Source: CANIGN01 sp041391385
GTDB taxonomy: Bacteria > Bdellovibrionota > UBA2428
Length of the DNA: 64,000 nt
Assembly (NCBI GenBank): GCA_041391385.1
Contig: JAWKOD010000002.1
Span: 62,001 to 126,000 of the forward strand
Reading direction: 5' to 3'
In this document: one piece after another, positions 34,852 through 41,870 of the stretch
Layout: each line of letters begins with the position of its first letter
Numbering within the stretch: position 1 is the stretch's first letter
Position numbers and translations under genes: made by a program
Notes under the pieces: model-generated
Database searches by the model: none
Seen by the model: the letters and a program-made list of their open reading frames with translations, nothing else
Told to the model about the DNA's origin: nothing

Positions 34852-36057
34852 TTATACATAAAGCTTGAATCGTTTGCTGCTTTTTTTCCATGCTTCCTCC
34901 TTGGGCTTAAGGAAACCTTCGAGGTCACTTACTTTTGCAGCTGGGTCGTCAACCCATTCGCGTAATTTTGCAGTTCCGCAAATAAGGTCGATGGGCATTT
35001 TTTCAAGTTCATATTCATAGGGTGGTTTTTTCCAGAGATCGTAATCCGGGTAGAGACTTCGAATTGCTTTAAGCGTAAGAGCAACCGTTCGAAATGCTGA
35101 AAAGTTGTTTGCATTGTATCCCTTATAGTCGACGTGAACATGGATGCCTGAATTGAGAACTTTGGCATGCTTGTGAAAGGTTGGTTCAAAGTAGCAGGGA
35201 CGAAGGATGCAACCGCCAGACCATTTTTTAGAAAGCGAGTACATTTTTTTGATTACTGCAGTGGCGTCAATGTCGGGCGCTCCGATGAGTTCGAGGGGGC
35301 GAGTTGTACCCCTGCCCTCAGAGAGCGTTGTGCCTTCAATGAGGACGGTGCCTGCAAAAGTATGGCAAGAGGCGAGTGTGGGAATGTTTGGACTTGGGTT
35401 AACCCAAGCATATTCATTTGTTGGCCATCCCCACCCGGGTGTTTTGTTTGCCTGGTATCCCTGCATTTTTATAACTTTGTATTCAAGGTCGAATTTTTTT
35501 TCAGCGAGAAAATAATTTCCAAGTTCTCCTAGTGTAAGTCCGTGTCGATGAATGAGTCCGGGGTGACATCCCACAAAAGATGTAAAATAATTTTCGAGTA
35601 TGGGACCTTCTACTTTTCTACCTGCGGGGTTGGGACGATCGAGAACCCAAAGTTCTTTGCCACTTCCGCTAAGAGCTTCCATCATATAATAGAGTGTTGT
35701 TACGTAAGTATAGAGACGTGTACCAATGTCCTGAAGGTCGACAAGAAGGACGTCTAAGTTGTCGAGGCTTTCTTGGGTTGGACGACGATGCTTTCCATAA
35801 AGACTGTAAATGGGAATTTGCAGTTTGGGATCTTGAAAGTCATCGCTTTCAATCATGTTATCTTGTTTGTCACCTCTCATGCCGTGTTGAGGTCCAAAGG
35901 CACAGGTGAATCGATCCTTTAACTTTTTCTGAAGGATGTCAGCAATGTGTTCGAGAGCTTTGTTGACACTTGCGGGGTGAGCGAGGAGTCCCACCCTTTT
36001 CTTTCCAATTTTTTGGTAGTGTTTTTTTTCAATGAAGATTTCGCTTCCAAGTTTCAT
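34852..36057 (-). CDS. namZ: DUF1343 / NamZ-type exo-beta-N-acetylmuramidase
   Basis: This is a 401-aa protein of the DUF1343 (YbbC, GH171) family, whose characterised member NamZ removes N-acetylmuramic acid from the non-reducing end of peptidoglycan fragments. Family signatures include VGLLAHPASVN, FGPQHGMRGDKQDN, VDLQDIGTRLYTYVTTL, VLDRPNPAGRKVEGP, HRHGLTLGELG, FAGTVLIEGTTLSEGRGTT and GGCILRPCYFEP. No signal peptide is seen, so it would act inside the cell unless exported otherwise. It overlaps or abuts lysC. A 319-base gap lies upstream. Confidence 0.88.
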   Translation of the reverse strand: MKLGSEIFIEKKHYQKIGKKRVGLLAHPASVNKALEHIADILQKKLKDRFTCAFGPQHGMRGDKQDNMIESDDFQDPKLQIPIYSLYGKHRRPTQESLDNLDVLLVDLQDIGTRLYTYVTTLYYMMEALSGSGKELWVLDRPNPAGRKVEGPILENYFTSFVGCHPGLIHRHGLTLGELGNYFLAEKKFDLEYKVIKMQGYQANKTPGWGWPTNEYAWVNPSPNIPTLASCHTFAGTVLIEGTTLSEGRGTTRPLELIGAPDIDATAVIKKMYSLSKKWSGGCILRPCYFEPTFHKHAKVLNSGIHVHVDYKGYNANNFSAFRTVALTLKAIRSLYPDYDLWKKPPYEYELEKMPIDLICGTAKLREWVDDPAAKVSDLEGFLKPKEEAWKKSSKRFKLYV

Positions 36058-36376
36058 TCATACAAAGCTTAATTTTGAGTAAGCAAATAAACAATATGAA
36101 TGATCATGAATTATCTTGATTGGTCAAAACTGTATACTTTATGGAGGGTCTGCGTTGAAGATGTTTTGGTCACGTTGTTTGACTATTAACAGTAGGTGAA
36201 GTTGAAAAACTTTTTCTCATTAACAGAAAACAAATTGGAAAATTGTCGCCGTAGTTTTTTGACTTTTCTCCTATGAAAAATAAAAAAAACGTCGCTTTGT
36301 TTTTTTTGACGTAAAAAATAATTTTTATCGCTTTAGGCTAAAGTTACACCGCGGTTAAGACGAAAGGCGGTGGGAG
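36058..36376. other. AT-rich divergent intergenic region (319 bases)
   Basis: This is the only gap over 300 bases. It separates the NamZ-like gene and the LysM lipoprotein gene, which diverge, so it should hold both promoters. It contains three TTGAC elements (36179-36183, 36259-36263, 36306-36310), two of them within the 9-base repeat TTTTTTGAC (36255-36263 and 36302-36310), and two copies of ATTAACAG (36185-36192 and 36219-36226). None has a well-placed -10. No open frame or stable hairpin was seen. Confidence 0.5.
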
Positions 36377-37264
36377 ATGGGAATTGCTTTGATGAAAAGT
36401 TTTTTTACAAGAATGAATTCGAAGGGAATTGTTGCTTCACTTGCACTCGGCCTAGCAATGACGGCTTGTTCGTCTAAGCAAGGGTTGAGCGACTCAAGTG
36501 AGTTGAGCAGTGACGTTCAGTCAGAAGAGAGCATGATGCTCGGTGAAGATTATTCTGGAGCAGACTCTTACGAGAACTATGACTTTAATGCTGTAGGCGA
36601 TTCTGATCTTGGTACTCCGACTGCGGAAATTATCTCTGGAGGCTCTTCCGACTCTTATTCTGACGCTCCTGTTTGGAGGGGAAGTCTTAAATCTGTATAT
36701 ACTCCTGGCATGAGCCAGTGGACTGTTAGCCGCGGCGAGTCGCTCTCTTTGATCGCTCAGGCAGTTTATGGTTCTGCAAATTCTTACAAAAAACTTCAGG
36801 CTTTAAATCCTGAGATTACTGATCCAAACGCATTAAGTGTCGGTCAAAAAATTAGACTGCCTTCAGGTGCGGGAACTGCGCAAGTTGAGCAATATGAGGA
36901 GCCTGTGGCTAACACACCTGTCGCAGAAGTTCCCCAATCGCCAGCTGTTCCAGAATCCCCTGCACCAGAAGTTACAGCTAATACAGACTCCACGAATGCT
37001 GCTGGACAATTAGAAGTAGAGGCCCCTGCTGAAGTTGATGCTGCTGCAGGAACTATGGCCGAAGCGCCAGTCCCCGAGGAAGGTGCTATGGATGTGGCTG
37101 ATGCTGCGCCTGCCGATGCACCTGTTGCTCCACCTGTTGAGACAAGCATGGGCTCAATGGTGAAGAAGGTGGATATGGGGAGGCAACAAGCTCAAATTGC
37201 GCAACATACTCTTGGGTGTTGCTGGCTTCTTCTTGGTCCTTTCTGGAGTGATCTTTGTGCTTAG
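36377..37264 (+). CDS. LysM-domain lipoprotein, apparently frameshifted at its 3' end
   Basis: This is a 295-aa frame with a lipoprotein signal ending in AMTAC (Cys31), an acidic Ser-rich stretch, a LysM peptidoglycan-binding domain at about 114-162 (ending VGQKIRLP) and a long Pro/Ala/Glu/Val linker. The frame ends in an unlikely tail (CCWLLLGPFW). In the +1 frame, open from 37164 to the TAG at 37287-37289, the same bases encode a basic stretch, a good hydrophobic helix (ILLGVAGFFLVLSGVIF) and RKKAKVG. The intended product therefore probably switches frame between 37164 and 37184 and ends at 37289. An indel, assembly error or programmed shift are all possible. GGCGGTGGGAG precedes the ATG. 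Confidence 0.8.
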   Translation: MGIALMKSFFTRMNSKGIVASLALGLAMTACSSKQGLSDSSELSSDVQSEESMMLGEDYSGADSYENYDFNAVGDSDLGTPTAEIISGGSSDSYSDAPVWRGSLKSVYTPGMSQWTVSRGESLSLIAQAVYGSANSYKKLQALNPEITDPNALSVGQKIRLPSGAGTAQVEQYEEPVANTPVAEVPQSPAVPESPAPEVTANTDSTNAAGQLEVEAPAEVDAAAGTMAEAPVPEEGAMDVADAAPADAPVAPPVETSMGSMVKKVDMGRQQAQIAQHTLGCCWLLLGPFWSDLCA

Positions 37265-37288
37265 TCGCAAAAAGGCTAAGGTTGGATA

Positions 37289-37305
37289 GGCTACTTTGAG
37301 TAGCC
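37289..37305 (+). terminator. hairpin after the LysM gene
   Basis: A perfect 7-bp stem, GGCTACT (37289-37295) with AGTAGCC (37299-37305), encloses a 3-base loop and lacks a T tract. It begins on the last base of the +1-frame stop codon of the LysM gene. It may be an mRNA 3' end stem or a weak terminator. Confidence 0.3.
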
Positions 37306-37357
37306 AAATTGGTCAGCAGTCTGCTTGATCAACCGTTAAGATCGCATATGCGAACTA

Positions 37358-38131
37358 TCAATTAGAAGTATCACCGAGAATGATCTTCGATAAGACTTCA
37401 ACAAAATCTAAAGGCTGATCAGAGTGGACCCAGTGACCTGCTTTGGCAATTGGATAGGCCTTCATGTCTGGGCGCAGTGCCTTCATCTTGTTAATAACCT
37501 CAGCGGGAAAGCTATCGCTCTGTTCTCCATAGATAAGGCTTAGCTTTGAGGGAAGCGTTTTCCATAAGTCCCAAAGGTCGCGCCTAATGGCTTCGTTGAG
37601 AAGGGCTTCTAAAAAGTTTTTGTCAAAGCGCCAGTTAGCCAGGCCGTCTTCTTGTGTTCGAATATTGCTAAAAAAGAAACGTGAGAGGGCACTTTGTGCT
37701 CCGTATTTGTTGTCAAAGTAGATCTTTGCTTCTTCGCGCGTGCGAAAGGGAACGGGGGCATTAATTACACTCATTAAAAAGGCATGCGCCTGAGGGCTTA
37801 GCTCTGGGGACGAGTCTTCAACAATAAGGTGGGGTATGAGCTCAGGGTTTGTGTCGGCAAGGTCTAGGGCTGGTCTTAATCCAAAGGAATGTGCCACGAC
37901 ATGCGTAGGTTTTATAGCGCTAAGTTGGGATTTGAGGTCTTTGCAGAGTTCTGCATGTGCTTGGCCTGGAGCAGCCACGCTTTTGGGATGGTTGAGCGCA
38001 TGGCCTAAGAGATCTATAGCAAAGCTTTTAAGGCCAGGGACTTTCTCTTCTAAGAGTCCTCGAACCCTGCCCCAGTTAAGGGCGGAGCCCATAAAGCCAT
38101 GAATAAATACAATACGCGTATCTTGTTTCAT
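37358..38131 (-). CDS. alpha/beta hydrolase
   Basis: This is a 257-aa alpha/beta-hydrolase fold protein of the YbfF/esterase type. HGFMGSALNW provides the oxyanion region, VVAHSFG carries the nucleophile Ser (with Ala in place of the usual first Gly of the elbow), and the late KAGHWVHSDQP has the catalytic His; the acid is probably near YGEQSDSF. No signal peptide. It lies five bases after the ABC ATPase gene and is probably the last gene of the thiBPQ operon. Substrate unknown. Confidence 0.85.
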   Translation of the reverse strand: MKQDTRIVFIHGFMGSALNWGRVRGLLEEKVPGLKSFAIDLLGHALNHPKSVAAPGQAHAELCKDLKSQLSAIKPTHVVAHSFGLRPALDLADTNPELIPHLIVEDSSPELSPQAHAFLMSVINAPVPFRTREEAKIYFDNKYGAQSALSRFFFSNIRTQEDGLANWRFDKNFLEALLNEAIRRDLWDLWKTLPSKLSLIYGEQSDSFPAEVINKMKALRPDMKAYPIAKAGHWVHSDQPLDFVEVLSKIILGDTSN

Positions 38132-38136
38132 ATCTA

Positions 38137-38784
38137 CTATTTAAAAAGGAGCCTAGCATCGTTCGGCCAGTTCATACGAGAATTGGACAAAGAAAGGTCT
38201 TCTTCAGAGTGGGTTACGTAAATAAGGATTCCATTGTGGTCGGCGAGAAGTTTTTCAAGCCATGCTTTATAGAGAGTGCGGTTTTCAGCATCTAAATCTG
38301 AAAAAGGTTCGTCTAAAACTAATAAAGGAGCTTCAAAAATAATGGATCGAAGGAGAGATATTCTCTTTTTCTCCCCACCGCTTAGATCATGGGGGTATCT
38401 ATCCGCCAATTCAGTTAGTTGCGCTTTTTTTAGGAAGAGGTGGACTTTTTCTTCCTGCAACGAGGGGGCGAAGTTTTTAAAGTTACTGAGAGTTTTGAAG
38501 GGGAGTTGTAGGTTTTCTTTAACTGTTAAGTGAGCGAAGAGGGCGGAGTTCTGAAATGAAAAACCAAGGAGGCCTTGGTTTAAGAGCGCCTTATTCAACT
38601 CTTGTCCTTTCCACTCAATAAATCCCGACTCAATAGGAGAGAGTCCGCAGAGGGTTTTGAGGAAAGTGCTTTTTCCGCAACCGGAGGGGCCGAGAATTGC
38701 AAGGCGAAGACCTTCATTAAATGTTCCAGTTGCTGAGTGAAGGCTTTTTCCTGGAACCTGAAAGGTGAAATCAAAGCGCAGCAT
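38137..38784 (-). CDS. thiQ: thiamine ABC transporter ATPase (ThiQ-like)
   Basis: This is a 215-aa ABC ATPase. Walker A is GPSGCGKST, the Q-loop lies in FSFQNSALFAHLTV, the signature is LSGGEKKRISLLRS, Walker B is LLVLDEPFSDLD and the switch His is in YVTHSEED. The small size and the lack of an accessory domain match ThiQ. It overlaps the permease gene by 14 bases. Assignment to thiamine comes from the ThiB-like binding protein two genes upstream. Confidence 0.85.
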   Translation of the reverse strand: MLRFDFTFQVPGKSLHSATGTFNEGLRLAILGPSGCGKSTFLKTLCGLSPIESGFIEWKGQELNKALLNQGLLGFSFQNSALFAHLTVKENLQLPFKTLSNFKNFAPSLQEEKVHLFLKKAQLTELADRYPHDLSGGEKKRISLLRSIIFEAPLLVLDEPFSDLDAENRTLYKAWLEKLLADHNGILIYVTHSEEDLSLSNSRMNWPNDARLLFK

Positions 38785-40294
38785 TTCTCCTACCTTTCCA
38801 TAAAAGAGGTGTCACAACAATGACACTTAAAGCAAGGGTAATGGAGAGTGCAAGTGAAGCCTCATCAAACTGGTATCGCCTCAGTTTTTCTTCGATAAAA
38901 AGTGCCAGCGTTGAGTTTCTTTCTAAAAGTGCTTTGGAAAATGTGTACTCGCCAAGCGACCAAAGAGAAAAGAGAAGAGAGAGCAAAAGAATGGACGGGC
39001 CTATTTCCGGCCAAAGATAAAATCGGAAATAAGAAAAGTTACGGAGCCCTAAGCTAAGACATAGGTTTTTATTCTCTGCGGGAAGAGCGTCCGCGAAGGA
39101 TCTAACTCGCCTATGCGCCCAGGGGACTAGGGCTAGGTATGAACCAAGGGCAATAAGAAAATATTTTGAAAATGGACTTTGAGTTTCAAAAGAGAAGAAA
39201 CCGAGAAGAACCATGGGCGCAGATATAAAGTTACAAAAACTAATAGCTTTAAGTTCCTTTGAGCAAAGAAGTGAAAGAACTCCAAAGAGTGTGGAAAGAA
39301 GGAATGTGAATGCAAATACAATGAGTGTAGGGACAAGAGAATATAGCAATTCAGATCCAAGGAGAGAAGCTTTTCCATGAGAGGGGCTAAATAGAGGAGA
39401 AAAAAGGCTGTAGAGAAAGGGCAGGAGCAAAAGAAGAGACGTTATAAAAAGAATCAGAGTGGCAGGAGTCTCTGGATGTCCTTCTCGAGGAGCAGCGAAG
39501 TTTTCGGTTGAGGTTACAGAGCTTTTGGCTGAAGCAAAGCGCGTGAGTAAAAAAGAAAGCGTGGCAGTAAGTATGAAAATAAGAATGAGACGAGTTCCGC
39601 TCGGGTCATTGAGCAAAGAGTAATAAAGTAAAAGTTCAGGTGTGTTTTGCCAAGGGCCAGCAGAGAGCAAGACAATAGGGGCAAAGCTCATAAAACACCA
39701 TAGAAAGACCTGTGGGAACCAGCTCTTAAGGTCGTTTTTAAAGAGGGGCCAAAGAAGGTCTCTTTTAAGACTCAAATAACCAGCACCAAGACTCTGGAGA
39801 TAAAGGTGTAAATCTTTTCCTTCATTTGCAAAGAAGCGCGTAGCTCGAGCGTAGAATTGAGAGGAGAAATATGCGGCGTTCATTAAGAAGTGGCATAAAA
39901 CAATGGCCCATAATCCGGAGGGGCTTTGGCCCGTAAAGCGAGTTAAAGTAAAAATGAGTGAAAGAGTAACAAGGGTGGGACTTAGGGAAAAACCGAGGAA
40001 GCCGCTTGCTGCAAAAAACTTAGAGGCAAGGGGCGATAACTTTTTTTGTGCGAGATAGGCGACAAGAAAAAAAGAAAAAACAGCTACACTGAGAACACTC
40101 ATCGTGGCTTGCAAGAGGGCAAAAAAAACAGATTTAATAAGAACCCATAAAAACAGCGGGCTTAAAAGACTGAAATCAAAGTCTAAAAGATATCGCTGAA
40201 GAGTGAGTCCAAGTGGAATGAGAACAAAAGAAGCATAGAAAATAAGGAGGAGTCTCTCACAGCTTTTCTGAAGTTTTGGGCTTAGAGGCTCCAT
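38771..40294 (-). CDS. thiP: thiamine ABC transporter permease (ThiP-like, duplicated)
   Basis: This is a 507-aa polytopic protein with about 12 helices formed by two permease halves, as in ThiP/FbpB. Each half should carry an EAA-like loop: one near LYLQSLGAGYLSLKRDLLWP and one near LCLSLGLRNFSYFRFYLWP, both of the form 'a-x-x-LG-x-x...-F-x-x-x-x-WP' that contacts the ATPase. Sequence is otherwise weakly conserved. It overlaps thiB-like and thiQ-like genes at both ends, so all three are co-translated. Confidence 0.85.
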   Translation of the reverse strand: MEPLSPKLQKSCERLLLIFYASFVLIPLGLTLQRYLLDFDFSLLSPLFLWVLIKSVFFALLQATMSVLSVAVFSFFLVAYLAQKKLSPLASKFFAASGFLGFSLSPTLVTLSLIFTLTRFTGQSPSGLWAIVLCHFLMNAAYFSSQFYARATRFFANEGKDLHLYLQSLGAGYLSLKRDLLWPLFKNDLKSWFPQVFLWCFMSFAPIVLLSAGPWQNTPELLLYYSLLNDPSGTRLILIFILTATLSFLLTRFASAKSSVTSTENFAAPREGHPETPATLILFITSLLLLLPFLYSLFSPLFSPSHGKASLLGSELLYSLVPTLIVFAFTFLLSTLFGVLSLLCSKELKAISFCNFISAPMVLLGFFSFETQSPFSKYFLIALGSYLALVPWAHRRVRSFADALPAENKNLCLSLGLRNFSYFRFYLWPEIGPSILLLSLLFSLWSLGEYTFSKALLERNSTLALFIEEKLRRYQFDEASLALSITLALSVIVVTPLLWKGRRNAAL

Positions 40295-41211
40295 TGATCA
40301 AGTCGATTGAGAAGCTCTTTCGAACTAAGGGCCTCTACTTCCTTTGCATCACGAGGAAACCAAACTTTTGAATAACAAGGAGGTGCAGAGCTTGGTGTTA
40401 GCGAAAAAAGCGCAGGGAACATCCAGTTTTTTTGCCAAATTTCGCTTTGAACTTCTTTAGAGAGGATTAATTTGAAAAAAACTTGAGACTCTTTAGTGGG
40501 AGCTAGGCCCTTGTCGACATATGCAATGAAGTTTTTATCTTTAGGATACTCGGGAAGCGGGATGTTTGCGTATTTTTTAGCCTTAGGATCGTTTGAGCAT
40601 TCGAAGTAGGCCGCGCTTGTGGAATAGGTCCAAATCACAGGAGCAAGGCCAGTTTCGAAGGCTTCAAAGGAACTCGACCAGTTTGGAAATATTTTCTTAG
40701 GAAGTTTTTTGAGATCCTCTAGTTTTAAGTTTTTGTTGAGAAGCCACGTAAGTCCCACTTCGCTGGTTCTGGGATCTTGAACAAGAATTTTGTTTTTAAG
40801 TACTTTTTTAACGTCCAGCCATGTCTTGGGCCATGATTTTTCAGGTAGGAGTTCTTTGTTTGCTAAAAAGCTAAATGAAGCTTCTTCGTAAACACTTCCT
40901 TCTTTTAAAAGTTGTTCAGAGAGAGCGGCTTTATAATGAGCTTCATTAATTCCTAAAACAAGATCCAGGGAGTTGAGCTTATCCTCTCGTTTAAGTTTCC
41001 GAAGCGTTCCAAGGATGCCCGCAAAATCTTTGCTGGTCGTAAAATGCACAGTCATTTTTTTCTTTGAGGCTTCTTTAAGAATGACTTCTCCAAGTCCACC
41101 TTTATCCAAAAGTGAGGAGTAAGTTAAAACGTTAAGAGTGCTTGCGGCATGAGCATTTAGAAAAAAAAGAGAGCCAAGAAGAAGAGATGGCCTCGGGAGT
41201 AATTTTTTCAT
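40282..41211 (-). CDS. thiB: thiamine-binding periplasmic protein (ThiB-like)
   Basis: This is a 309-aa solute-binding protein with a signal peptide (likely cleaved after NAHA). It follows ThiB throughout: TLNVLTYSSL, DLVLGINEAHY, LVQDPRTSEVGLTWLL, VIWTYSTSAAYF and the C-terminal NWMFPALFSLTP. In Escherichia coli ThiB the equivalent segments include QDPRTS and YTTSPAYH, which shape the thiamine site. The start overlaps the DedA gene stop by ATGA. No THI-box riboswitch was seen in front of this operon. Confidence 0.87.
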   Translation of the reverse strand: MKKLLPRPSLLLGSLFFLNAHAASTLNVLTYSSLLDKGGLGEVILKEASKKKMTVHFTTSKDFAGILGTLRKLKREDKLNSLDLVLGINEAHYKAALSEQLLKEGSVYEEASFSFLANKELLPEKSWPKTWLDVKKVLKNKILVQDPRTSEVGLTWLLNKNLKLEDLKKLPKKIFPNWSSSFEAFETGLAPVIWTYSTSAAYFECSNDPKAKKYANIPLPEYPKDKNFIAYVDKGLAPTKESQVFFKLILSKEVQSEIWQKNWMFPALFSLTPSSAPPCYSKVWFPRDAKEVEALSSKELLNRLDQWSL

Positions 41212-41870
41212 AAAGAGGGTACTTTTCTTTTTTTTGATCGGATGTAAAGCGTGAGGGCAACGATGATGAAGACTACAAACATTCCAGAGGCAAAGTAAGC
41301 TTTAACGGTTTTGAGATAAACTTGAAGCTCTCCAATGTTTTCATTAAAGGTTTGTCCGGCCCAATAACCAATCCACACAAAAAGTGGGGCAGAGATAAGA
41401 GCAGCGAGTCCGTCCATGAGAAAAAATTTATAAAAAGGGTATTTTAGAGTGCCGCCCGTGAAGAAAATCGCAGTTCTTACTCCGGGTAAAAAACGTCCGA
41501 AAAAATTAACCCATATTCCATATTTATGAAAAGCTTCTCTGGATTTCTCGAGACGCTCCGGGGAGAGAATTTTTTGAGCAAGTTTTGAGCGGAGAATTTT
41601 GTGTCCAACACTTTTACCTACAAAAAAAATAAAAGAGTCGCCGAGAAGGATTCCCGTATAAGTAACTAATATAGGCGGGAGTATAGGGTGGCCGTTTTGG
41701 CCCGCAAGAAATCCGGCAACAACAAGAATAATATCTTCAGGGATCGGTAATCCCATTCCGCACATTAAAAGTCCGAAAAAGGGTCCCCAGAGAGCAAACG
41801 CAGGGGTGTTGAGGATTGTAGTGAGAGACTCAAAGGGATTTGCAATAATTTCGCGTAATGTCTCTAACAC
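41208..41870 (-). CDS. DedA-family membrane protein
   Basis: This 220-aa membrane protein of the DedA/SNARE-associated family includes members proposed to act as undecaprenyl-phosphate or phospholipid flippases. Signatures are GLPIPEDIILVVAGFLAG with the membrane-embedded Glu, GDSFIFFVGKSVG, and GRFLPGVRTAIFFTGG with the conserved arginines, followed by YPFYKFFLMDGLAAL. The start is GTG, overlapping the protease gene by 7 bases. It lies between a secreted protease and thiB-like genes in one operon. Confidence 0.9.
   Translation of the reverse strand: MLETLREIIANPFESLTTILNTPAFALWGPFFGLLMCGMGLPIPEDIILVVAGFLAGQNGHPILPPILVTYTGILLGDSFIFFVGKSVGHKILRSKLAQKILSPERLEKSREAFHKYGIWVNFFGRFLPGVRTAIFFTGGTLKYPFYKFFLMDGLAALISAPLFVWIGYWAGQTFNENIGELQVYLKTVKAYFASGMFVVFIIVALTLYIRSKKRKVPSL

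Noticed and set aside
36185..36226. Direct repeat ATTAACAG twice, 34 bases apart, in the 319-base gap
   Set aside because: Short AT-rich words recur easily in such a gap, and no third copy or symmetric arrangement was seen.
37086..37307. Minus-strand open frame opposite the LysM gene 3' end
   Set aside because: It mirrors the low-complexity coding sequence of the LysM gene and has no ribosome-binding site or recognisable protein features.
37342..37353. 12-base palindrome TCGCATATGCGA before the alpha/beta hydrolase stop
   Set aside because: A single short palindrome between convergent genes without repeats or promoter context; expected by chance.
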